Source: Bacteroidales bacterium
Lineage (GTDB): Bacteria > Bacteroidota > Bacteroidia > Bacteroidales > JAADJA01
Reading direction: 5' to 3'
Length of the DNA stretch: 5,129 nt
Assembly: GCA_021107975.1 (NCBI GenBank)
Contig: JAIORT010000827.1
Location: forward strand, 1-5,129
Shown here: positions 1 to 5,129 of the stretch, piece by piece
Position numbering within the stretch: position 1 is the first letter of the stretch
Layout of the letters: the number at the start of each line of letters is the position of its first letter
Program-made: the position numbers and the translations under genes
The notes under the pieces: generated by a model
Databases searched by the model: none
The model's input: only the letters and a program-made list of their open reading frames with translations
Told to the model about the DNA's origin: nothing

Positions 1-1539
1 GATATTCAGTGCATAGGAGCAACTACCCTGGATGAATATCGACAGTACATTGAAAAAGACGGCGCCCTGGAAAGAAGATTCCAGAAAATTTTGGTTGATC
101 CGACAACACCTGATGAAACTTATGACATTCTGAATAACATTAAAGAAAAATACGAAGACCACCACTTAGTAAGCTATACCAATGATGCAATAAAAGCTTG
201 TGTTGACCTTACAACAAGATATATCACCGAAAGGTATCTGCCTGATAAAGCCATTGATGCACTTGATGAAGCCGGGTCGCGGGTACATATTAAAAATATT
301 CATGTACCTATTGAAATAATTGATATTGAAAATCGCATTGAGGAAACAAAGTCAAAGAAAACACAAGCTATTAATAACCAGAAATTTGAAGAAGCTGCAA
401 AATTCAGGGATATAGAAAGAAAATTACAGGACGATCTCGAAAAAGAAAAGAAAGAGTGGGAAGAAGAGTCGAAGATAAACAGGGAAATAGTAAGCGAAGA
501 AAATGTTGCTGAAGTAATTGCTATGATGACAGGGGTTCCTGTTCAGAGAATAGCTCAGAATGAGAGTGAAAGGCTTGTGAATATGGAAGATGATCTTGAA
601 AATTCAGTAATCGGTCAGAATGAAGCAATAAAAAAAGTCGCTAAAGCAATTCGCCGGAATCGTGCAGGACTGAAAGATCCCAGCAAGCCTATCGGTACAT
701 TTATTTTCCTGGGACCAACCGGTGTAGGTAAAACACACCTCGCTAAAGTGCTGGCAAAATATTTATTCGACAGCGAGGATACGCTTGTAAGAATTGATAT
801 GAGCGAATATATGGAAAAATTTGCGGTTTCGCGTCTCGTTGGAGCGCCTCCGGGTTATGTCGGGTACGAAGAAGGCGGACAATTAACAGAAAAAGTACGC
901 AGAAAACCATATTCAATTATTTTGTTAGATGAAATAGAAAAAGCACATCCTGATGTTTTTCATTTATTGCTGCAGGTTTTGGATGATGGTGTTTTAACGG
1001 ATAGTCTCGGAAGAAAAGTTGATTTTAGAAACACTATTGTAATCATGACCTCCAATATAGGTTCAAGGCAGTTGAAAGATTTCGGACAGGGTGTCGGATT
1101 TAATACTGCTGCTAAAAAATCATCCAAAGCAACTTATGCACGTAGTGTTATTGAAAATGCCCTTAAAAAAACCTTTGCCCCTGAATTCCTGAACAGGATT
1201 GACGATGTGGTGATATTTGATCATCTTGAAAGAGAAGGTATTCATAAGATCATCGATATAGAACTGAATTACCTCTTTGACAGAATACATAAACTCGGTT
1301 ATAAAATGACTGTAAACAAAAAAGCAAAGGATTTTATTGTTGATAAAGGATGGGATGAGCAATACGGTGCCAGACCTTTGAAACGGGCTATTCAGAAATA
1401 TATCGAAGACCCGCTTGCAGAAGAGATCATTAAAACCAAAATTGAAGATGATTCCAAAATAATTGTTGATTACAAAGAAGGAGATGATGAATTAACTATT
1501 ATGGTGAAACAACCTGAAAAAAAAATAGTTAAAAACTAA
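1..1539 (+). CDS. clpC: ATP-dependent Clp protease ATP-binding subunit ClpC (5' truncated by window)
   Basis: AAA+ unfoldase that feeds substrates to the ClpP peptidase in the cytoplasm. The frame is open from base 1, so 512 residues are visible; compared with a usual 810-850, roughly 300-340 N-terminal residues (N-domain and D1 Walker motifs) lie outside. Seen in order, numbering from the window edge: end of D1 with GALERRF arginine fingers (residues 22-28) and sensor-2 segment LPDKAIDALDEAGSR (80-94); a short UVR-like middle segment (about 121-160); D2 with Walker A GPTGVGKT (bases 712-735), pore loop GYVG (853-864), Walker B LLDE (922-933), sensor-1 TSN (1048-1056), arginine finger in FLNRID (Arg at 1195-1197) and sensor-2 GARPLKR (1366-1386). 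A VGF tripeptide (1093-1101) at the expected ClpP-docking loop and the short middle domain favour ClpC over ClpB. All key D2 residues are present, so it should be functional. The stop TAA overlaps the end of the convergent gene. Confidence 0.96.
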   Translation, partial: DIQCIGATTLDEYRQYIEKDGALERRFQKILVDPTTPDETYDILNNIKEKYEDHHLVSYTNDAIKACVDLTTRYITERYLPDKAIDALDEAGSRVHIKNIHVPIEIIDIENRIEETKSKKTQAINNQKFEEAAKFRDIERKLQDDLEKEKKEWEEESKINREIVSEENVAEVIAMMTGVPVQRIAQNESERLVNMEDDLENSVIGQNEAIKKVAKAIRRNRAGLKDPSKPIGTFIFLGPTGVGKTHLAKVLAKYLFDSEDTLVRIDMSEYMEKFAVSRLVGAPPGYVGYEEGGQLTEKVRRKPYSIILLDEIEKAHPDVFHLLLQVLDDGVLTDSLGRKVDFRNTIVIMTSNIGSRQLKDFGQGVGFNTAAKKSSKATYARSVIENALKKTFAPEFLNRIDDVVIFDHLEREGIHKIIDIELNYLFDRIHKLGYKMTVNKKAKDFIVDKGWDEQYGARPLKRAIQKYIEDPLAEEIIKTKIEDDSKIIVDYKEGDDELTIMVKQPEKKIVKN

Positions 1540-2270
1540 AATGTTATTGTTTCCAATTCGGAACTATTTTCTATTGTTTTTTGTCGTTCGCAATTTATGA
1601 GTTTTTCTTTTATAATTGGTATATCCGGACTAAAACAACTTACTCTTATAGAGAATCCGTCATCATATAAATGTACTTTTGAGCCTTTTGTGTCTTTAAT
1701 TTTTATCTCCTTTTGATTCTGATATTTTTTTTCTTCATCATTAAAATATTTGTTTATAAGCTTGTTTGAAAGATCAGTAAAATCAACATTTTGACTTTCT
1801 TTTTTAAAATTGTACTGACCCATAACAAATATATTATCAATAAAACAAAATAATACAATAGCATAATAATCATACATTTTATAGCCATATCCCCATATAT
1901 AAATTTTCACATCCTTAAATTCTTGTATTGTAAAATAGTCGGGGTCACCTTTCTGTCTGTGAAAATCGGGATATGATTTGCCAAGTTCAAGCTCCTGGAA
2001 AACAATATCATTATTTGTTTGAACTTCTTCTTTACTCTTATTTGTTAATGAATTTAAAAAAAGATCAATTTCAAAAGTATTAGCTTGCCGATAAGGATTG
2101 TAGGAATGATGCTTTGTAAAAACATCAACATATTTATAACTGAATTTCCCATAATAAGCTTTGTAAACCCATAACTTTAGCAGTAGCTTGTAATTAAGAA
2201 TTACAATAAATAAAGTTATGGAAGCCATTCCCATAACTACTAATGATATATTTATCGCTGATGAATCCAT
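1536..2270 (-). CDS. Membrane-anchored protein of unknown function, paralogue A
   Basis: I do not recognise this 244-residue protein. It begins MDSS, has one strongly hydrophobic segment at about residues 8-26, then lysines (K28, K32), which by the positive-inside rule puts the remaining ~215 residues in the cytoplasm. There is no signal-peptide cleavage site or lipobox. The soluble part is rich in aromatics and predicted-beta stretches: YYGKFSYKYV (39-48), GKSYPDF (97-103), PDYFTIQEF (110-118), FIDN (143-146), MGQYNF (150-155) and DDGFSIR (203-209). All of these match paralogue B upstream, at about half identity overall, so it is a tandem duplicate under protein-level constraint. The start ATG (2268-2270) aligns exactly with the MDS start of B. 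A -7-like box lies 34-41 bp upstream of the start. The 3' end overlaps clpC by 4 bp. The coding sequence is visibly more AT-rich than clpC. I see no catalytic motif; a structural, sensing or immunity-type role is only speculation. Confidence 0.85.
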   Translation of the reverse strand: MDSSAINISLVVMGMASITLFIVILNYKLLLKLWVYKAYYGKFSYKYVDVFTKHHSYNPYRQANTFEIDLFLNSLTNKSKEEVQTNNDIVFQELELGKSYPDFHRQKGDPDYFTIQEFKDVKIYIWGYGYKMYDYYAIVLFCFIDNIFVMGQYNFKKESQNVDFTDLSNKLINKYFNDEEKKYQNQKEIKIKDTKGSKVHLYDDGFSIRVSCFSPDIPIIKEKLINCERQKTIENSSELETITF

Positions 2271-2303
2271 AATATTATAGTTTTATTTATTTAAATCACA
2301 ATG

Positions 2304-2311
2304 CAAATCTA
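2304..2311 (-). promoter_or_regulatory. Candidate -7 promoter element for paralogue A
   Basis: On the minus strand this reads TAGATTTG followed by CA, matching the Bacteroidota primary-sigma -7 consensus TAnnTTTG. It ends 34 bp upstream of the ATG at 2270, giving a predicted leader of about 25-30 nt. No TTG-type -33 element stands out at the usual distance, so the call rests on the -7 match, its position and a similar box upstream of paralogue B. Confidence 0.45.
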
Positions 2312-2356
2312 AATACAAGAAATGGAAAAAAAATCAGGGAAAATACCCAATTTTTA

Positions 2357-2395
2357 TGCGTAAAAATACGTAATATTACTGCGTAAAAATACGTA
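2357..2395. repeat. Pair of 16-bp direct repeats, operator-like
   Basis: TGCGTAAAAATACGTA occurs perfectly at 2357-2372 and again at 2380-2395, a period of 23 bp, or about two helical turns. Between them, overlapping the first copy, lies a 10-bp palindrome GTAATATTAC (2370-2379). Repeats on one face of the helix with embedded dyads are typical binding sites for a dimeric DNA-binding regulator. They are too short, and there are only two, so this is not a CRISPR array. The repeats are seen directly; the operator role is inferred. Confidence 0.7.
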
Positions 2396-2400
2396 TTTTT
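2385..2400. repeat. 16-bp perfect palindrome overlapping the second repeat
   Basis: AAAAATACGTATTTTT is a perfect inverted repeat centred between 2392 and 2393, covering the second direct repeat and the plus-strand -7 box at 2394-2401. A palindrome covering a promoter core is the usual arrangement for repression by a dimeric regulator. It could also be an AT-rich cruciform with no regulatory role. Confidence 0.65.
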
Positions 2401-2401
2401 G
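2394..2401 (+). promoter_or_regulatory. Candidate orphan -7 promoter element on the plus strand
   Basis: TATTTTTG followed by CA fits the Bacteroidota -7 consensus TAnnTTTG and lies within the operator-like palindrome. A start point would fall near 2406-2410. The only plus-strand ORF downstream is the doubtful 34-codon one at 2439. No TTG -33 element is seen upstream. An A/T-rich 8-mer of this form can occur by chance; its coincidence with the palindrome is what makes it notable. Confidence 0.3.
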
Positions 2402-2438
2402 CAGATAAGGTGTTCGCACAGAATAAGATACATTTCTT

Positions 2439-2543
2439 ATGAAGAAAAATCAAATTTTTCTTAATTTAGTAGAAATAGACGTATGGCTAATACAATTGGT
2501 GGTTTTTTATTTATATAAAATAAATTATGAACTAAAATTTTAA
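2439..2543 (+). CDS. Possible 34-residue small ORF (doubtful)
   Basis: ATG at 2439 opens a frame of 34 codons ending at TAA 2541-2543. The product starts MKKNQIF, has a hydrophobic stretch around residues 16-26 (VWLIQLVVFYL) and ends in NYELKF. It lies about 38 bp downstream of the orphan -7 box, and its end overlaps the 3' end of paralogue B by 12 bp on the opposite strand. It contains a 9-bp inverted repeat and has no Shine-Dalgarno. A frame this short in such AT-rich DNA is easily fortuitous. It could be a real membrane peptide, the decayed start of a lost gene, or nothing. Confidence 0.15.
   Translation: MKKNQIFLNLVEIDVWLIQLVVFYLYKINYELKF
2442..2462. repeat. 9-bp inverted repeat with 3-nt loop
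   Basis: AAGAAAAAT at 2442-2450 is followed by CAA and its exact complement ATTTTTCTT at 2454-2462. The stem is almost all A/T pairs, with one G-C pair per arm, and no U-run follows on either strand. It lies 70 bp past the stop of paralogue B and could serve as a weak terminator or 3'-end hairpin for that transcript, but it is not a convincing intrinsic terminator. Confidence 0.3.
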
Positions 2544-3275
2544 TTCTTCAGATTTAGAGGCGCTTTTTATATGAAGATATTGTTTTTTACTGATATTTAT
2601 ATTATTTAATAGTTCTTCTTTTATAACTGGTATTCCCGGATTATAAACACTTATTCTTATAGAGAATCCATCATCAAATGACTGTATTTTTGAACCTTTT
2701 GAATCTCTGATTATTATCTCCTTCAGATTTATTGTTTCGTTATTTTCAAAATATTTGTTTTTAATCTTGCTTAAAAGATCAGTAATATTAATATTTTGAT
2801 TTTCTTTTCTAAAATTGTACTGACCCATAATAAATAGATTATCAATAAAAAAATACAATACAGTAGTATCATAATCATACATATTATAGTTATATCCCCA
2901 TACAAAAATTTTTATTTCCTTAAATTCTTGTATTGTGAAATAATCGGGCTTACCTTTTTGTTTATAAAAATCGGGATACGATTTGCCAGGTTCAAGTCCT
3001 TGGAAAATAATATCTTTATCTGTTAATAGCTCTTCTATACTTGTTTTGTTTAATAACTGTAAAAAATCACTAATTTCATATTTAACAGATTGTGGATAAG
3101 GATTTTTATTAATATATTTTCTGAAAAGACTAACATATTTATAACTGAATTGCCCGTAATACGTTTTAAAAATCCACAACTCTAACTGAACCCTGCGAAT
3201 AACAATCACAATAATAAAAATCACCAAAACCGCTGCAATAACTATTATTGTTATATTTGCTGTAAATGAATCCAT
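2532..3275 (-). CDS. Membrane-anchored protein of unknown function, paralogue B
   Basis: A 247-residue protein of the same unrecognised family as paralogue A, which lies 261 bp downstream in the same orientation. It starts MDSF, has a very hydrophobic segment at about residues 8-26 followed by R27-R28, suggesting an outside N-terminus and a cytoplasmic C-terminal domain. It aligns with A without gaps through about residue 180, where A has two extra residues. Shared blocks include YYG-FSYKYV (39-48), GKSYPDF (97-103), PDYFTIQEF (110-118), WGY (126-128), FIDN (143-146), MGQYNF (150-155), KGSK (193-196) and DDGFSIR (201-207). The anchor and the last ~25 residues diverge most, although both end in a short acidic stretch closed by Phe. 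The start is fixed by alignment with A, and a -7-like box lies 41-48 bp upstream. It is divergent from the acyl-CoA dehydrogenase gene. Function is unknown. Confidence 0.86.
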   Translation of the reverse strand: MDSFTANITIIVIAAVLVIFIIVIVIRRVQLELWIFKTYYGQFSYKYVSLFRKYINKNPYPQSVKYEISDFLQLLNKTSIEELLTDKDIIFQGLEPGKSYPDFYKQKGKPDYFTIQEFKEIKIFVWGYNYNMYDYDTTVLYFFIDNLFIMGQYNFRKENQNINITDLLSKIKNKYFENNETINLKEIIIRDSKGSKIQSFDDGFSIRISVYNPGIPVIKEELLNNINISKKQYLHIKSASKSEELKF

Positions 3276-3315
3276 ATCATAAAAAAGAAAATTATATAAA
3301 ATTGATTTTAGTCTG

Positions 3316-3323
3316 CAAAAATA
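3316..3323 (-). promoter_or_regulatory. Candidate -7 promoter element for paralogue B
   Basis: The minus strand reads TATTTTTG followed by CA, matching TAnnTTTG. It ends 41 bp upstream of the B start at 3275, implying a leader of about 35 nt. As with paralogue A, the match extends into TTTGCA, and no clear -33 TTG is present. Confidence 0.42.
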
Positions 3324-3356
3324 TAAATTATTATCAGTAAAATAAATTAATATTTA

Positions 3357-3364
3357 TATTTTTG
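3357..3364 (+). promoter_or_regulatory. Candidate -7 promoter element for the acyl-CoA dehydrogenase gene
   Basis: TATTTTTG at 3357-3364 fits TAnnTTTG and ends 20 bp upstream of ATG 3385, which would give a leader of only about 13-16 nt. Short, AT-rich leaders without a Shine-Dalgarno are common in Bacteroidota. No -33 TTG is seen at the expected distance. Confidence 0.42.
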
Positions 3365-3384
3365 GCAAGCTAAATTTATAAAAT

Positions 3385-5129
3385 ATGAAAAAGAACATAC
3401 TAAAAGGCGGTGAATTCCTTATCAAAGAAACAGATTCCCAGGATGTATTTATCCCTGAAGAATTTGACGAAGAGCAAAAAATGATAGCTCAAACTTGTAA
3501 AGATTTCCTCGAAACAGAAGTTTACCCTATTCTTGAAAGAATTGACCAACAAGAAGAAGGTTTAATGCGCAGCCTGATCCATAAATCGGGTGAGCTTGGA
3601 TTGCTTGGCATTTCTGTTCCTGAGAAATACGATGGTTTTGAACAATCCTTTGTTACGTCTATGCTGGCGAGTGAATCTATGGGATCGGGATATTCATTTT
3701 CTGTGGCATATTCCGCTCATACAGGTATAGGAACACTTCCTGTTGTTTATTACGGCAATGAAGAACAAAAACAAAAATATCTTCCTATGTTTGCTTCAGG
3801 AGAATGGGCAGCGGCTTATTGTCTGACAGAGCCAAATGCAGGTTCTGATGCCAATGCAGGTAAATCAAGGGCTGTGTTATCGGAAGACGGGAAACACTAT
3901 ATTTTGAACGGTCAGAAAATGTGGATTACAAATGGCGGGTTTGCAGATGTTTTTACGGTTTTTGCCAAAATTGATAATGACCGTGTTCTCAGTGCTTTTA
4001 TTATTGAAAGTGCATGGGATGGAGTGGTTATCAATCCCGAAGAAAGAAAAATGGGGATTAAGGGTTCCTCAACTGTCCAGATTTTTTTTAATGATGTAAA
4101 AGTGCCGGTCGAGAACTTGCTTGGCAGACGCGGGCAGGGATTCAGAATTGCTTTGAATATTCTTCACATGGGAAGGATCAAGTTGGGCGGAACTATTCTG
4201 GGGGCTGCCAAAAGAGCAATTACACAGTCGGTCAACTATGCAAATGAAAGAAAACAGTTTGGTCAGTTTATCTCTGATTTCGGAGCAATAAAATTTAAAC
4301 TTGCCGAACAGATTATCAGAACATGGGTTACCGAATCTGCTGTTTACAGGGTTAGCAAAAACATCGACGAAATGACAGATATCCTTCTTGATGAAGGAAA
4401 GGAAAAACCAACAGCCACTATCGAAGGAATTGCTTATTATGCAATTGAAGCAGCATTACTAAAAGTGTTTGGATCGGAAGTGTTGAATTATGTGGTGGAT
4501 GAAGCTGTTCAAATTTTCGGAGGAATGGGATTCTCAGCCGAAACCGATATTGACAGGGCTTACCGCGACTCAAGAATAAACAGGATATTTGAAGGCACAA
4601 ATGAAATTAACAGGTTATTAGTATCGGATACAACTATTAAAAAAGCATTAAAGACAGGCTTTGATGTTGTGAGGTATGCAAACTCCATAATCAAAAACCT
4701 TAATAATGAAGCCGATACTGAGATTCCAATGGATAATTATTTCACAGAAAAACGCCACAATATTAAAAATTTTAAAAAAATAGCTTTATTATTAATTGGG
4801 GCACTTTCTGATAAATTTGAAAGAAAATTTCTTACCGAACAGGAAATCCTTTTCAATATCTCGGATATTATTATGATGGTGTACGGAGCCGAATCAGCCA
4901 TGTTAAGAGTTGAAAAACTTGAAAATATGAAAGGTGAAGATGCAGTTAGTATCAATAAAGATATTCTAAATGTTTATGTTTATGATTGTGCCGATACAAT
5001 AAATAAATGTGCAAAAGATGCAATAAATTCATTTGTTACAGGCGAAGATCAGGCGATTATGCTTGACAGAATTGATATTTTTACAAATGTAGCTCCCGTA
5101 AATGTGAAGGAAGCACGCAGGAGAATTGC
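3385..5129 (+). CDS. Acyl-CoA dehydrogenase, long form with C-terminal extension (3' truncated by window)
   Basis: FAD-dependent acyl-CoA dehydrogenase, catalysing the first step of fatty-acid beta-oxidation (acyl-CoA to trans-2-enoyl-CoA, electrons to ETF) in the cytoplasm. The frame is open from ATG 3385 to the window end: 581 full codons, no stop. The all-helical N-terminal domain starts near residue 26; the middle beta domain carries YCLTEPNAGSD (145-155) and WITNG (180-184), the FAD/substrate signatures; the C-terminal helical domain has ERKQFG (288-293), QIFGGMGF (376-383) and IFEGTNEI, whose Glu403 (bases 4591-4593) is at the catalytic-base position of MCAD/VLCAD-type enzymes. Residues ~430-581 form an extra helical region, as in VLCAD/ACAD9-type proteins, so long-chain substrates are plausible but unproven. 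Family members of this form have about 600 residues, so only a short tail is missing. ATG 3385 is preferred over the internal ATG 3481 because the KGGEFLI segment before the core looks like Bacteroidota homologues. No Shine-Dalgarno is evident. Confidence 0.95.
   Translation, partial: MKKNILKGGEFLIKETDSQDVFIPEEFDEEQKMIAQTCKDFLETEVYPILERIDQQEEGLMRSLIHKSGELGLLGISVPEKYDGFEQSFVTSMLASESMGSGYSFSVAYSAHTGIGTLPVVYYGNEEQKQKYLPMFASGEWAAAYCLTEPNAGSDANAGKSRAVLSEDGKHYILNGQKMWITNGGFADVFTVFAKIDNDRVLSAFIIESAWDGVVINPEERKMGIKGSSTVQIFFNDVKVPVENLLGRRGQGFRIALNILHMGRIKLGGTILGAAKRAITQSVNYANERKQFGQFISDFGAIKFKLAEQIIRTWVTESAVYRVSKNIDEMTDILLDEGKEKPTATIEGIAYYAIEAALLKVFGSEVLNYVVDEAVQIFGGMGFSAETDIDRAYRDSRINRIFEGTNEINRLLVSDTTIKKALKTGFDVVRYANSIIKNLNNEADTEIPMDNYFTEKRHNIKNFKKIALLLIGALSDKFERKFLTEQEILFNISDIIMMVYGAESAMLRVEKLENMKGEDAVSINKDILNVYVYDCADTINKCAKDAINSFVTGEDQAIMLDRIDIFTNVAPVNVKEARRRI

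Larger units (their letters stand above)
2271..2531. other. Intergenic region between paralogues A and B
   Basis: This 261-bp spacer separates two tandem minus-strand genes, so an operon would not need it. It holds the candidate promoter of A near its left end, an operator-like pair of 16-bp direct repeats and a palindrome in the middle, and a 9-bp hairpin plus a doubtful 34-codon plus-strand ORF on the right. The size and structure suggest that A is transcribed from its own promoter rather than by read-through from B. Confidence 0.7.
3276..3384. promoter_or_regulatory. Divergent promoter region between paralogue B and the acyl-CoA dehydrogenase gene
   Basis: This 109-bp, very AT-rich spacer lies between two divergent start codons (ATG ending at 3275 on the minus strand; ATG at 3385 on the plus strand). 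It must therefore hold the promoters or leaders of both. One -7-like box is found in each direction. No dyad comparable to the one in the A-B spacer was noticed. Confidence 0.6.

Noticed and set aside
91..93. TTG as a start codon for the clpC reading frame
   Set aside because: The frame is open to base 1 and the residues before it (GATTLDEYRQYIEKDG, GALERRF) are typical ClpC D1 sequence, so the true start lies upstream of the window.
1120..1362. 80-codon minus-strand ORF inside clpC
   Set aside because: It is antisense to the D2 sensor and arginine-finger region of a clearly conserved gene, has no family resemblance and is explained as a shadow frame.
1522..1570. Bidirectional terminator between clpC and paralogue A
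   Set aside because: The 9-bp arms contain one G-C pair and are separated by a 31-nt loop without a proper U-run, too weak to call an intrinsic terminator.
2357..2395. CRISPR array
   Set aside because: There are only two 16-bp repeats with a 7-bp gap, no spacers and no cas genes. The embedded palindromes fit a regulator site better.
2271..2531. Mobile element or transposon remnant in the A-B spacer
   Set aside because: No transposase fragment, terminal inverted repeats or target-site duplication was found, and the visible repeats are internal and operator-like.
1536..3275. Paralogues A and B as a toxin-immunity or anti-phage defence system
   Set aside because: No catalytic motif, toxin partner, nuclease or other effector signature is visible. 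Tandem duplication and a membrane anchor alone do not support a defence call.
4418..4600. 60-codon minus-strand ORF inside the acyl-CoA dehydrogenase gene
   Set aside because: It is antisense to the catalytic-Glu region, with a composition typical of a reverse shadow frame. The plus-strand frame has full family motifs.
4737..4955. 72-codon minus-strand ORF inside the acyl-CoA dehydrogenase gene
   Set aside because: It lies opposite the continuous plus-strand frame, with no promoter or recognisable protein features. Its serine/isoleucine richness reflects the AT-rich antisense strand.

Overview
The window looks like a piece of an AT-rich Bacteroidota chromosome. The clues are a ClpC with one short UVR-type middle segment, a long-form acyl-CoA dehydrogenase that opens with a KGGEFLI segment which I recall from Bacteroidota homologues, the lack of clear Shine-Dalgarno sequences, and several matches to the Bacteroidota -7 promoter element TAnnTTTG just upstream of start codons. 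Phylum is moderately certain. Genus cannot be read from the sequence.

Layout. Positions 1-1539 (+) hold the 3' part of clpC, the AAA+ unfoldase of the ClpCP protease; the 5' end lies outside the window. It converges on, and overlaps by 4 bp, a minus-strand gene at 1536-2270 (paralogue A). A 261-bp intergenic region follows, then a second minus-strand gene at 2532-3275 (paralogue B). A and B encode 244 and 247 residues, align almost without gaps and are about half identical by hand count. Each has one N-terminal membrane anchor and a soluble domain that I do not recognise. A 109-bp divergent spacer separates B from a plus-strand acyl-CoA dehydrogenase gene that starts at 3385 and runs off the window end.

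How the parts relate. ClpC (protein quality control) and the acyl-CoA dehydrogenase (fatty-acid beta-oxidation) are ordinary housekeeping functions with no obvious mutual link. The A/B pair sits between them as a visibly more AT-rich, probably lineage-specific tandem duplication. The A-B intergenic region carries an operator-like signal: two perfect 16-bp direct repeats 23 bp apart, the second overlapping a 16-bp palindrome and a plus-strand -7 box. This points away from gene A, toward only a doubtful 34-codon ORF. It may be the remnant of an autoregulated module that has been lost, or the control site of an unnoticed small RNA or peptide. The unknown membrane-anchored pair and this orphan operator are the two items most worth following up. 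I found no strong evidence for a complete new system.
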